From an uncultured Paracoccaceae bacterium (GTDB taxonomy: Bacteria > Pseudomonadota > Alphaproteobacteria > Rhodobacterales > Rhodobacteraceae), in contig CANMFL010000013.1 of NCBI GenBank assembly GCA_947497185.1, positions 1-33,768 of the forward strand: 33,768 nt of DNA. The letters are read 5' to 3'. The translations under genes and the position numbers were made by a program. Below are positions 24,235 through 31,984 of this stretch, piece by piece; positions within the stretch are counted from its first letter, which is position 1; each line of letters opens with the position of its first letter. The notes beneath the pieces are model-generated. The model had not been told where the DNA came from, did no database searches, and was given only the letters and a program-made list of their open reading frames with translations.

Positions 24235-27027
24235 TTAGCGGTCTTCGCCGTATTCGGACAAGATGTCCGCCAAATCCTTGAGCGGCGGGAATTCGACATA
24301 GTAGACGCGGTTGCCCGTCTGCTTTTCCACCCGCGATCCGTCCTGCATTTCGCCGTGGTAATGGATTACGTCCTTGTTGCGATGGTTCACCTCTTCGCCG
24401 AGAATTTCTTCCAGTGCCGCGCGACCTTCCAAAGTCTCATTGCCACGGCCCCTCTTGATACCCATCACCGCGTTGACGTGCGCCCGCGCTACGCGCGTGG
24501 GTTCTTCGTCGCTCAAGTCATAGTGAAAAACGTCGCCGCCTTCCGTCCGTCCTTCAATAGCGCCTTCATCGATGATGCTAAGCAACACCGCCTTAGGACC
24601 GGACAGACCCATACGGGCCTGCTCACGCAGGCTATCAGTCTTCGGCGGCTTGCGCAGGACGCCCCAGCCACCAATCTCAGAAGGGTCCCAATTCACCAAG
24701 TCGTGCATCATAGCTTCAACGCCGCCGTTCTTCATCTGCGCGTCAATGGCCTTGAAGTATGCCGTGTCTTCCTTGCGGGCGTTACTGGCTTCCAGAACCA
24801 AGAACCGGCGAGCGTCCTTGCCATCAGTCGGAATAATCCAATCATTGTTTGAAATGAACGCAACCGCCAACCGGTTCGGGCGCGTCACGGCGTTTTCGAA
24901 CTTTGCTTCGACGGTCAGGTTTTCCGAAGTGATGAGGTCCTTGATCACGCCAGCCGCCGCCTTATCGCCTGCCCAGAATGCCTCTTCACATACAAGCAGG
25001 AGCTTCCCGTCAAGGTGCGCGTTGAAGCTGCCAACAAGGTGCTTGCCCTGCGAGACCTTCAATGCAGCGCAGCCCATTGCTTCGCGCAGCCAATCAAAGA
25101 GCTTGCTCTTGCCGGTCCCCTGTTCGCCGCGTACCGCCACAGAAGACGGCACCTTTACGTCAGGACGTGCAAAGGGGGATGCAATCCACGTCATGAACCA
25201 TGCGAACAGCTCTTCGTCGCCGCCACAAAGGAGGTCGCGAATATGGGTCTTCAACAGGGACCAATCACCCTTCGCAGGTTCTGCGGCGAACCCCGTCCAA
25301 ATGTTGAACTTGTGCTCTTCACCCGCTGACGCGGGGTCGAAGCAAGTCCCGTCGAAGGTCTTGCGCTCGCGGTCATAAAAGAAAAGGGTCGCAGGCTTGA
25401 GCTTCTTACCGTCGCCATAGGAAATTTCACGATTACGGAACAGGCGTTCCAGTGCACCTTCGCTGTAGAAGACCGGCGGCGCGCCCTTGGCGGGCTTGAT
25501 TGCTGCCTTGGCCCCGTCAGGGGTCACAACATAAGAGAAGCGCGCGCGCATGGCTTCCTTGATCTGGCTGCGCATGATGCTAACAATCTTGCGATAGGCC
25601 TTGTCGAACTTCTCCGCATTGCCGTCAGTCTTGGTCTTGGGGACCTTGAGGCCATACTCCTTGTAAAGGGGGACCGCGTCCTCAGGCTGGCGCAAGAAGC
25701 CCTCCGAATTGACAAGACGTTCGTCGTAAATCGAGTCCAGCGGGTTGGCAGTCACAATGTCGGACGTAGCCCCCTCAGGGCCGTCCTCTTCCAACTGCCC
25801 AGCAATATATTCGCGGGCCTGTTCAATCCGGTGCAAAAGGTAATCGTCGGTGTCATACTTCGACCGGTCCCGCTCGGGGTCCCGTTCCGCACCTTCGATC
25901 TGCGCACGCAACATTTCGAAAAGCTCGGTTGAATCTTCTGCTGCGCCATTCTCTGCGAACCAAGAACAGGCGGCGCGATAAATAGGCATATCGAAACCGC
26001 CGTCATGGTCGCCAATGGTGGCGAGGTGGTTTTCGAAGCCGCTGGCACAAGTGCGCGACGTATTGGAATGGGCCTTTCGATTGGTCTTGGCCTTCGTGGT
26101 GGTCGCGTTGCGCTTGGACGCAGTAAAGGCCAGCTCTTCCAGCCACTCGGGCGCATCGGCGATGACGTCCCACGGTGTCACTTCCCACTGGTAAAAATTG
26201 CCGCTCTTATGAATGGACGGCGCGGCAATGATCTGCCCGCCATCACCGCGAATATCCACGCCAGTCGCGATCTGTGAGGCGGTATTCCGGATTTCTCGGG
26301 TGCTTTTAAAGATGAAGTGCCAGCCGCCGGACCCCGTCACGCTTTTCGCGGTCCGAGGCAAGGCGCCGTGTTTAGCTTCAAGCGCTTCGAGCGCCGCCTT
26401 GCCAGCATCTCCGTCAATATCAAGAACGAAGAGGCCGCAGCCCTCAGGGAGCGTAATCGAGACGTTACGAGGCGCGCTAACGCGCGCATATTCAAAAACC
26501 TCCCCTGACTTAGTCGGCGGGTATTCTCCGTCACCAGTCCAAAACGAGGTGATTTCTGCTGTGTTGTTGCTTGCCCGTTCCTGCCACTTGGAACCCCGAG
26601 GAAGCTTTGCGCTCGTTTGCGGTCCAGTACCTTCGCCGGACTTAGGGTCCATCGCATGGGAGTCGATTACATGCAGGCCGCAGTCGGCATACCTCAGGGC
26701 GTACGCCAGTGTCATTGCGTTGTGGTCGGCTGTATCTGCGTAACTAGTGTTGGTGCGTTTCAAGCCAGAATCGAGAAGGGTTTGCTGAGCTGCCGCCAAC
26801 TCCTCCGGAACCTCAAGTGCTGCGCGCTGACGCGCGACCTGAGCTCTTTCGGTGTGGTACAAGCTCTTTCGCGGGGGCGCGTTAAAAACCCCTTTCACAG
26901 GCAAGCGGTCGTGTGGTGTTTTGATGCTCACTACGTTTGAGCGTTCGCAGGTCTCTGCGTCAGGGACGTTCTGCCCTGCGAGATCGAATGGGTTCAGCGC
27001 GTCAGCGCTGGGGTTCTGTTCTGCCAT
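24235..27027 (-). CDS. Element replication protein: prim-pol domain plus DUF5906 helicase
   Basis: The 930-aa protein has an N-terminal bifunctional primase-polymerase domain at about residues 100-290. It contains the catalytic D203-I-D205 in GLFVLDIDGD, then TGSGGWHFIF and GVDIRGDGGQIIAAPSIHKSG. Further on is a superfamily 3-like helicase with Walker A GEQGTGKS (634-641), followed by LVCEEAFWAGD and VAFISNND, matching the DUF5906 family. Such proteins recognise, unwind and prime replication of phages, plasmids and P4-like satellites. The ATG follows GTGGAGACC. An origin-like repeat region lies past its 3' end and operator-like repeats lie upstream. The gene is full length and motifs look intact. 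Confidence 0.92.
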   Translation of the reverse strand: MAEQNPSADALNPFDLAGQNVPDAETCERSNVVSIKTPHDRLPVKGVFNAPPRKSLYHTERAQVARQRAALEVPEELAAAQQTLLDSGLKRTNTSYADTADHNAMTLAYALRYADCGLHVIDSHAMDPKSGEGTGPQTSAKLPRGSKWQERASNNTAEITSFWTGDGEYPPTKSGEVFEYARVSAPRNVSITLPEGCGLFVLDIDGDAGKAALEALEAKHGALPRTAKSVTGSGGWHFIFKSTREIRNTASQIATGVDIRGDGGQIIAAPSIHKSGNFYQWEVTPWDVIADAPEWLEELAFTASKRNATTTKAKTNRKAHSNTSRTCASGFENHLATIGDHDGGFDMPIYRAACSWFAENGAAEDSTELFEMLRAQIEGAERDPERDRSKYDTDDYLLHRIEQAREYIAGQLEEDGPEGATSDIVTANPLDSIYDERLVNSEGFLRQPEDAVPLYKEYGLKVPKTKTDGNAEKFDKAYRKIVSIMRSQIKEAMRARFSYVVTPDGAKAAIKPAKGAPPVFYSEGALERLFRNREISYGDGKKLKPATLFFYDRERKTFDGTCFDPASAGEEHKFNIWTGFAAEPAKGDWSLLKTHIRDLLCGGDEELFAWFMTWIASPFARPDVKVPSSVAVRGEQGTGKSKLFDWLREAMGCAALKVSQGKHLVGSFNAHLDGKLLLVCEEAFWAGDKAAAGVIKDLITSENLTVEAKFENAVTRPNRLAVAFISNNDWIIPTDGKDARRFLVLEASNARKEDTAYFKAIDAQMKNGGVEAMMHDLVNWDPSEIGGWGVLRKPPKTDSLREQARMGLSGPKAVLLSIIDEGAIEGRTEGGDVFHYDLSDEEPTRVARAHVNAVMGIKRGRGNETLEGRAALEEILGEEVNHRNKDVIHYHGEMQDGSRVEKQTGNRVYYVEFPPLKDLADILSEYGEDR

Positions 27028-27408
27028 GTTTGTTGGTCTCCACTAGCATATGATTTTGGTCTCCTTTTTCATTCTGAAATGTTTGCCTACTTCCCCTGTG
27101 CGGGGCGTGAGGCGCGAAACATGTAAAGCGCCCCAATCTGTGCGTCAGCTCGTCCGCCAGCGCTGCCAATCGAACATAGTTGACGGGCCTCCTATAGCTA
27201 GCCCACCCCGCGCGATGAGTCTAGGAAAAAGTGACTCAAGGTATTGATCTTAGTATCTTTTTTAGCTTCAAGCTGAAATCATCTAAGTTTCTGAACGCTC
27301 AATTCAGCTTGAAACTGACAGGCACGTATGCGATCAGTTTGAAGCCGATTTTAACCAATATACAGTCCACGTTTTCAGAGGAAATTGTCTGCAGTTTGCG
27401 GACAATGC
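27028..27408. promoter_or_regulatory. 381-nt control region upstream of the replication gene with repeated TTCAGCTTGAAGCTGA-like sites
   Basis: Copies of one motif are AGCTTCAAGCTGAAAT at 27264-27279 (inverted), TTCAGCTTGAAACTGA at 27303-27318 and ATCAGTTTGAAGCCGAT at 27333-27349. A shorter inverted relative, CAGCTTCAACT, lies at 27432-27442 inside the next gene. The best full copy of all lies at the other end of the element (31881-31899) next to the att site. Plus-strand frames through this stretch show no domain and are not called. Confidence 0.55.
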
Positions 27409-27738
27409 TTACACTGGACGATGAAAATCTACAGCTTCAACTAACATATCAAAGTCGAGGTAGTCGTTGAGTGGCCAGCTCCCTGCGCGATATGCCCACT
27501 TGTTATCTGACGTCGGTGTGAAGCCAGCGCCAAATAGCGCCCGACGTGCAAGCGCAGGGTCGTCATCGACATGCGCGGTGAAATGGTCAAACGAAACGCA
27601 GAACCCGCCTGTAGCCACGCGAGACTGGTTTCTGGTGCTTGCCCCGACAAGAATTGCGGAGAGCTCGTCTGCAAGCACATCGTCTATACGATTACGGGGG
27701 CTGCTATGGGGCAGGTGCCCGAAACTATGTCTGTTCAC
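27409..27738 (-). CDS. Hypothetical 109-aa protein, last gene of the small-gene operon
   Basis: I chose the GTG start at 27738 because AGGA lies about 8 nt upstream and it overlaps the preceding gene's stop by 14 nt. The longer frame upstream is arginine-rich noise from another frame. The protein is soluble, with segments IDDVLADELSAILVGAS and GGFCVSFDHFTAHVDDDPALARRALFGAGFTPTSDNKWAY. I recognise no family. It is the last of six overlapping minus-strand genes leading toward the replication gene. Confidence 0.5.
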   Translation of the reverse strand: MNRHSFGHLPHSSPRNRIDDVLADELSAILVGASTRNQSRVATGGFCVSFDHFTAHVDDDPALARRALFGAGFTPTSDNKWAYRAGSWPLNDYLDFDMLVEAVDFHRPV

Positions 27739-27889
27739 ATGTTCGTTCCTGCTCCAGCGTTTTTGATACCTGTGTCTCGATTTCAGGGAGGATCGAGGCG
27801 AAGGTGGACTCCGCCAACACTTCGCGGACCCCTCGCCAGAGCTCATTTCTTCGTCTCGCTCTCGCCAGTGCACTTTCAAGTTGCTGCAT
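27725..27889 (-). CDS. Hypothetical 54-aa protein in the small-gene operon
   Basis: The start is ATG 27889 (MQQLESALARARRRNELWRG), overlapping the preceding gene's end by 14 nt; the downstream gene's GTG overlaps its end by 14 nt. The protein is helical and charged (VREVLAESTFASILPEIETQVSKTLEQER). No known domain. Support comes from the overlap pattern and the reasonable amino acid composition. Confidence 0.45.
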   Translation of the reverse strand: MQQLESALARARRRNELWRGVREVLAESTFASILPEIETQVSKTLEQERTCEQT

Positions 27890-28079
27890 TGTGCTCTTTC
27901 CAATCTGCAATCTGGCGAGCGAGATCATGCTCTTCGTAAGCAATTTGGGCTGCTGTCCACTTGGCGCGTAGGATGGCTGCCTTTGCCCACTTTTTTCTGC
28001 GCTCATGGCGGTGCTTCGTGGCAATTCTCCGATCACGCAGTGAAAGCGGCACGAAATGGCTGTCTGCGAAATCATTCAT
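27876..28079 (-). CDS. Hypothetical 67-aa basic helical protein in the small-gene operon
   Basis: It starts at ATG 28079 (MNDFADSHFVPLSLRDRR), overlapping the previous stop by 8 nt; an ATG two codons earlier is also possible. The protein is rich in Lys, Arg, Ala and aromatic residues (HRHERRKKWAKAAILRAKWTAAQIAYEEHDLARQIADWKEH), suggesting long helices and perhaps nucleic acid contact. No family recognised. Confidence 0.5.
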   Translation of the reverse strand: MNDFADSHFVPLSLRDRRIATKHRHERRKKWAKAAILRAKWTAAQIAYEEHDLARQIADWKEHNAAT

Positions 28080-28299
28080 TATCATGTGCCTTGTGTCGGA
28101 GGGAGTTCAGGCGTCTCTCTGAGGGGGTTGGTCGTTTTTCTGAGGAAAAGCGCGAGCGCATCTCATCAAACGCTCGTGGCGTGAGGATGTGCCCAGAGGG
28201 GTGGAAGAGATGGCCACCCTCCACGTCTCGGAAGCAAGAGTACCATGCGCCGCCATGGTCGCGCCGGATGATTGCTTCGATTTTGTCGATGGTCATCAT
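28072..28299 (-). CDS. Hypothetical 75-aa protein in the small-gene operon
   Basis: The ATG at 28299 overlaps the stop of the preceding gene (ATGA). The protein opens MTIDKIEAIIRRDHGGAWYSCFRDVEGGHLFHPSGHILTPRAFDEMRSRF. Its compact aromatic and glycine pattern suggests a small folded domain, but I cannot name it. It is followed by an overlapping start of the next gene. Confidence 0.5.
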   Translation of the reverse strand: MMTIDKIEAIIRRDHGGAWYSCFRDVEGGHLFHPSGHILTPRAFDEMRSRFSSEKRPTPSERRLNSLRHKAHDNE

Positions 28300-28790
28300 A
28301 CCAGATTCCATTTCCGTGCAAGGCGGAGGCGCTGGCGGTGGTCATCAATTTCTCCCAACATCTGGATTCTTTCCTGTTGGTCGTAAGGTTCGGCAGGTGC
28401 TGGGACTGTCGTGAGGCCCAATTCGCGGGCGCGTGTGATCTTGCGTGCACCCGCGTCTCCCCGACGGGCTGGCGATGAGTCTTCAGTGATCTTGTTCAAT
28501 TCAGCTACGGTTGCCGAACGCGCGGTTTCATCTCCAGCAGCAATCGCCTTTCTAATTGCAAAGTCCGAAAGTTTAGGCAGCGCAAGGAGCTGAGCGATGT
28601 AATCCTCTTCGTTCAGTGGGGCGCCCAGCGCTGCATTGCGGACCTCATCGAGCAGCAAGACGTCGTCCGGCTCCAATGTGACGCCATGCGCGCAAGCATC
28701 ATTAATTGCTTTTTGCGTCAGTTCAGACCAGCGTGTTGAGAGTGTCGGGGATGCTTGTACAAGGTTATTAAAGTTGGTGTGGTCGTTCAT
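28296..28790 (-). CDS. Hypothetical 164-aa protein in the small-gene operon
   Basis: The ATG at 28790 overlaps the previous stop (TAATG). The protein is helical and soluble with segments RWSELTQKAINDACAHGVTLEPDDVLLLDEVRNAALG and EEDYIAQLLALPKLSDFAIRKAIAAGDETARSATVAELNKITE. No membrane segment or catalytic motif is seen, and no family is recognised. Its size and clean overlaps on both sides make it a believable gene. Confidence 0.6.
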   Translation of the reverse strand: MNDHTNFNNLVQASPTLSTRWSELTQKAINDACAHGVTLEPDDVLLLDEVRNAALGAPLNEEDYIAQLLALPKLSDFAIRKAIAAGDETARSATVAELNKITEDSSPARRGDAGARKITRARELGLTTVPAPAEPYDQQERIQMLGEIDDHRQRLRLARKWNLV

Positions 28791-29293
28791 TATGCGGCCT
28801 GCGATTCATGTGGAAAATTGTTAACCAACGCGAACGCTGGGGCAATGTTCGCGTGGTTTGTGGGCGTGCCAGTGAGTACGAAGCTCAGCACATCCGGTTG
28901 TAGTAAGTATAGCATTTGCAGCTTACCCAAATTCTCGACAACGGCAGGGGCGCACACCTTACTGTGGGCGACGCCGCTGAAAAATTCATGCTGCGCGACG
29001 ATGGCACGTTTTAGCATGTCGTCAGGCAGCCAATTGAGGAGCCGTTGCGCAACGTGTAGTGAATCGGAGCCGCCGACCCAAAGTGTATCTGGGTGAGTAG
29101 TGGCGCTGGCTACTAATTGAGCGACGGCACCTCCCTCAACCTCGCGGGGGCGCAATGTGGTGACTGCCTGCGCCACTGAATAGTAGCGCGTGCCGTGCGT
29201 TCCTGTGGTGTAATCTGATGATGTCAGTCGTCGCCCTGCAGTCTCGTAAGAACAGTGTGCTGCGGTAGCGTAGTCTCGTTGTGTGAGCTTCAT
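28790..29293 (-). CDS. Hypothetical 167-aa protein with N-terminal helix-turn-helix-like region
   Basis: This is the first gene of the six-gene minus-strand run, with AAGGAAATGA directly before the ATG as a ribosome binding site. The N-terminus (LTQRDYATAAHCSYETAGRRLTS, then GTRYYSVAQAVTTLRPRE) looks like a MerR-like or terminase-small-subunit-type winged helix that binds DNA. The rest (DSLHVAQRLLNWLPDDMLKRAIVAQHEFFSGVAHSK) is helical and unrecognised. A regulator, excisionase or DNA-packaging recognition role is possible. It could control the element's leftward operon. Confidence 0.6.
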   Translation of the reverse strand: MKLTQRDYATAAHCSYETAGRRLTSSDYTTGTHGTRYYSVAQAVTTLRPREVEGGAVAQLVASATTHPDTLWVGGSDSLHVAQRLLNWLPDDMLKRAIVAQHEFFSGVAHSKVCAPAVVENLGKLQMLYLLQPDVLSFVLTGTPTNHANIAPAFALVNNFPHESQAA

Positions 29294-29523
29294 TCATTTC
29301 CTTGTGGTTTTTAGATAAAATACAATACATGAACTTATTATCTATTGACATTTTATATCACATATGAATCTAAAAGTCAATCAGATCGCCGATTCGGTTC
29401 ATAAGGAGCGGCGGGTTCGGGGGGGACTGCCCGCGCGTGTCGGCGGCGATCAAATCGCCTTTTCGTTGTGCCTGTCTGCTCGTTCGGTGTATGCTTTACC
29501 GACTTACGCCATTTGGGGCCCTG
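29294..29523. promoter_or_regulatory. Divergent promoter region
   Basis: This A/T-rich spacer lies between the leftward small-gene operon and the rightward gene at 29524. On the plus strand TTGACA (29345-29350) stands 18 nt before TCTAAA, a plausible but weak sigma-70 pair. A minus-strand frame through 29377-29652 overlaps the plus gene and is not supported. Confidence 0.35.
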
Positions 29524-30009
29524 ATGTCTTTTATCCTCGATATCCCTGCTGACGACCCGTTCGAGATACGGCTTCTGGAAAACAAATTGGAAATCTTGGC
29601 TATTGTTCCAATTGGGCATGATCTGGATATCGGGGCTCAATACAGTATCCATGTCGCTCTAATTCGTATCGAACCGTTTGAAGGCCTTTACAGGGCAGAG
29701 CTTATGTTTAGTCTCGTTGAAGCTATAGGTGAAGAAATGCCGTTTATCGACGATGGGATGGAGACTAAGGGGTTCCTTTCGGGCGATGATCGCCGTTTGG
29801 TCCTTGAGGTTTGTTGTGAGGTAGCTGCAGGTTTAGTGGCCCATCGGCAGCCTGACGAAATTGTGATGACGACTCTTCAAACTAACTTGCCTGATAAGGC
29901 GTTGGTTAAGTATGAAAAACTATCTGGGGCGATCCAAAGCTCTGGTTATGACGGCGGCGGAGGCAACACTTTCAATGGCCAGCGGATCTGGATGTTTGTA
30001 AAAAGTTAA
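29524..30009 (+). CDS. Hypothetical 161-aa protein
   Basis: The start at ATG 29524 (MSFILDIPADDPFEIRLLENKLEIL) gives a protein that reads as one folded domain with alternating strands and helices. The C-terminal pattern LPDKALVKYEKLSGAIQSSGYDGGGG, then GQRIWMFVK, resembles a recurring ending seen in uncharacterised phage and element proteins. An upstream in-frame extension is arginine- and cysteine-rich and unlike the rest. No signal peptide or membrane helix. Function unknown. Confidence 0.6.
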   Translation: MSFILDIPADDPFEIRLLENKLEILAIVPIGHDLDIGAQYSIHVALIRIEPFEGLYRAELMFSLVEAIGEEMPFIDDGMETKGFLSGDDRRLVLEVCCEVAAGLVAHRQPDEIVMTTLQTNLPDKALVKYEKLSGAIQSSGYDGGGGNTFNGQRIWMFVKS

Positions 30010-30071
30010 GATGTGCCCTAGATATGTAAAGTGTGCACGTGCGAATCGTGCCGTCGAAGTAGGAGAGAGCC

Positions 30072-30263
30072 ATGGGTCAAGCGCCTTTGAATAGAGATGA
30101 GCAGATAGAGTTCATGAATAACGCTCGCGCACGTCGTGCAGTGGCCATCGAGCGCTGGTCGAAAAGTGAGATGCATCAGGCGGTTCTGAGTGAGCCTGCG
30201 AAAAGTGATGCGCATGCTTCTCAGTATTCCCGTGTAAACATAGTGAGCCGTCGCTGCGCTTGA
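30072..30263 (+). CDS. Small 63-aa hypothetical protein with strong ribosome binding site and terminator
   Basis: TAGGAGAGAG lies just before the ATG, and a textbook terminator follows the stop (30289-30312). The protein is short, soluble and basic (NRDEQIEFMNNARARRAVAIERWSKSEMHQAVLSE). No domain is recognised. The signals on both sides make it likely to be a real, well-expressed gene, perhaps a regulator of the element. Confidence 0.6.
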   Translation: MGQAPLNRDEQIEFMNNARARRAVAIERWSKSEMHQAVLSEPAKSDAHASQYSRVNIVSRRCA

Positions 30264-30644
30264 AGGTGCGTTGTGACCTTTGATGTGAGGCCGCCTTCGG
30301 GCGGCCCTTTTTGTTTGTGCAGTCTGCAGAGTCGAATTGCCCAGCGCACCTTAATTTCAGGTTCACGATAACCTTTGATTTAAGGTTCGCGATTTCCTCA
30401 ATCATTGCTTCAGCCGCTTATTCATGCCCAGCGTCATTTTCGATCAGTAATTGTTTGGGGGCTGAAGTCATTGGGACGAATTTGGCAGGTATCCTTGGCT
30501 CGCGGTTCTTTTGTGTATGGGGAGGGGGGACTGCGACGCCGTCACCATGCCACGCAGATGCGCCACATATCTTCATGCAAGGCGAGGCGTCAAGCAGGGC
30601 CCCACCAGTTGGCGAGCTCTTAAGGTGGTGTGGGAACGGAAGTT
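30264..30644. other. 381-nt stretch without a supported gene
   Basis: After the terminator this stretch holds a direct repeat AGGTTC-R-CGAT-N-N-CCT at 30359-30374 and 30383-30398 (24-nt period), and the hairpin AACCTT-AAGGTT at 30370-30387. Several plus-strand frames run across it, but they show no domain and overlap each other. The integrase gene ends just beyond its right side. Confidence 0.5.
30289..30312 (+). terminator. Rho-independent terminator
   Basis: A perfect 7-bp stem GGCCGCC-TTCG-GGCGGCC (30289-30306) with a stable TTCG tetraloop is followed by C and five T residues (30308-30312). It lies 26 nt after the stop of the 63-aa gene. Confidence 0.92.
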
Positions 30645-31790
30645 TCAGGCCTCGTCGCCGGGACCGAAGATTCCAGCGCTGATTGCGCTATGGTATTCAC
30701 TCATTATGGATTCCTCGTCCGAATTCGACTGCACGTAACTCTTCGCTGTGGTGGAGAAGTTCTTGTGCCCAAGCATGCGCTGGATGTCGATGATGTTCAT
30801 GCCAGCCGACAAGGCGTTGGTCGCAATCGTGCGACGGAAATCGTGAATGCGTGCGTTTTCGTCGGGCCGTACTTTATGCCACAAGTCACGAATAACCTCA
30901 TATCGGATAGGCTTCTTGGGGTCCTTGGGGGCCGGAAATACGTAAGTGTCAGACCAGCGTGGGCGGGTTCGGATGAATTCTTTGAAGTGCCCAGTCAATG
31001 GCATGACAACCTCGTTTTTAGTCTTGCGCATGGACGCGGGGAGATGCCAGACGCCTTGATCAAAGTCGAATTGGTCGCGCCGTAACTGCTGGATTTCGCC
31101 GATGCGAGCGCTGATCATAAGTGCACATCTGATCGCATTCGCGGCGATGGGGCTGCTGCTTTCATGCGCGTGAAGCGCATCCAGCACCACCGAAACTTCG
31201 CTCATCGTGAATACACGCGTCCGAGGGTCCTCTACATTTTTCTTTATGTTTGCCGCTGGATTGTAATTAATGTGCCTTTTTTCAACTGCGAGGGTGAACA
31301 GCTTCTGAATGGTAGAGTGGGCGCGGTTGGCGGTCGTCTTTGAGGCCTCCAGATTCACAAACCACTCACGGACGTCAGGGCGATCTATCGACCGTAGGTC
31401 AGTGGTCCCAAACGCTGGTTCGATGAATTTCTTCCAATATCGCCGCGTGTCACGACGATACTGTTCGCCATGCCTCGCGGCCTCTGATTTTTCCCACTGA
31501 GCCATCATGTCGGTCAGCGTGGGAGCTGCTGTTGGTTTCTCTTCCTTTTTGAGTCCGGCTGCCAGCGCTTTTATGGCAAGTTCACGCGCCCTTGCGAGTG
31601 TCATTCCCTTGTCGGGGCTTCCCAAGGTCTTTGAGGTGCGCTTTCCGTTAATAGATGCGCGGACGATGTATGTCTTTGAGCCGGACTTCCTCAAGCGGAG
31701 GATGAGTCCCTTGACGGTACTGTCCGGCAGCTCGGGGATTTTGTGCTTTTCAAGGGTTGCCGCTCTCACGATAGTTTCTGTTAACTTCAC
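30645..31790 (-). CDS. Tyrosine integrase of element 2
   Basis: The 381-aa protein has an N-terminal arm-binding part (IPELPDSTVKGLILRLRKSGSKTYIVRA), a core-binding domain around residues 92-180 and a catalytic domain. The catalytic set is Arg229 (ARIGE), Lys256/258 region, His316 and Arg319 (HDFR), His342 (LGHKN) and the Tyr352 nucleophile. The start is GTG 31790 with GGAGGCG just upstream. It lies next to the right att copy and reads into the element, the mirror image of element 1. It is intact and should integrate and excise element 2 at the tRNA-Thr 3' half. Confidence 0.94.
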   Translation of the reverse strand: MKLTETIVRAATLEKHKIPELPDSTVKGLILRLRKSGSKTYIVRASINGKRTSKTLGSPDKGMTLARARELAIKALAAGLKKEEKPTAAPTLTDMMAQWEKSEAARHGEQYRRDTRRYWKKFIEPAFGTTDLRSIDRPDVREWFVNLEASKTTANRAHSTIQKLFTLAVEKRHINYNPAANIKKNVEDPRTRVFTMSEVSVVLDALHAHESSSPIAANAIRCALMISARIGEIQQLRRDQFDFDQGVWHLPASMRKTKNEVVMPLTGHFKEFIRTRPRWSDTYVFPAPKDPKKPIRYEVIRDLWHKVRPDENARIHDFRRTIATNALSAGMNIIDIQRMLGHKNFSTTAKSYVQSNSDEESIMSEYHSAISAGIFGPGDEA

Positions 31791-31828
31791 TTTCGCCTCC
31801 GTTCATGCTGCCCCCAGCTCTCATACAT

Positions 31829-31849
31829 TGGAGGGAGAATGGAGGCAGT
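31829..31849 (+). repeat. Right arm-type repeats of element 2
   Basis: TGGAGGGAGA (31829-31838) and TGGAGGCAGT (31840-31849) repeat with an 11-nt period, like the pair at 17006-17026 at the other end. They lie between the integrase start and the att copy. Confidence 0.55.
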
Positions 31850-31880
31850 TCAAGCAAAAAGCACATAAATGGCTCCAGAG

Positions 31881-31899
31881 TTCAGCTTGAAGCTGATTT
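31881..31899 (+). promoter_or_regulatory. Operator-like site near att, shared with the replication-gene control region
   Basis: TTCAGCTTGAAGCTGATTT is the fullest copy of the motif found three to four times at 27264-27442. It lies upstream of the integrase gene and about 85 nt from the att copy, so the same protein may control integration/excision and replication. Confidence 0.5.
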
Positions 31900-31984
31900 G
31901 ATCTATATTATTGTAATGTATATGATTTACTCGATCATGGGCTACACCATGAAGGTGGGTAAAATCATACACTCAAGGGGGTAA

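Larger units (their letters stand above)
17148..27010. repeat. Dispersed small palindromes with GTYA/TRAC tetraloop across element 2
   Basis: Thirteen hairpins of 4-7 GC-rich base pairs share the loop GTCA/GTTA or its complement TGAC/TAAC. They lie at 17148-17161, 19892-19905, 20369-20380, 21039-21050, 21268-21283, 21669-21680, 23860-23873, 24194-24211, 25322-25335, 25512-25523, 26472-26487, 26823-26836 and 26995-27010. Most have GC on both sides of the loop. They occur in coding and non-coding DNA and in both orientations. By eye I saw none in element 1 or the host part. Confidence 0.6.

Noticed and set aside
27050..27470. Plus-strand frames of 65 and 79 aa upstream of the replication gene
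   Set aside because: They run through repeated operator-like motifs, lack ribosome binding sites and overlap the end of a better supported minus-strand gene.
29377..29652. Minus-strand frame of 91 aa
   Set aside because: Its composition is arginine- and proline-rich noise, and it is antisense to the gene at 29524-30009.
30311..30738. Several overlapping plus-strand frames (72-123 aa)
   Set aside because: They overlap each other in different frames, show no domain, and extend antisense into the integrase gene.
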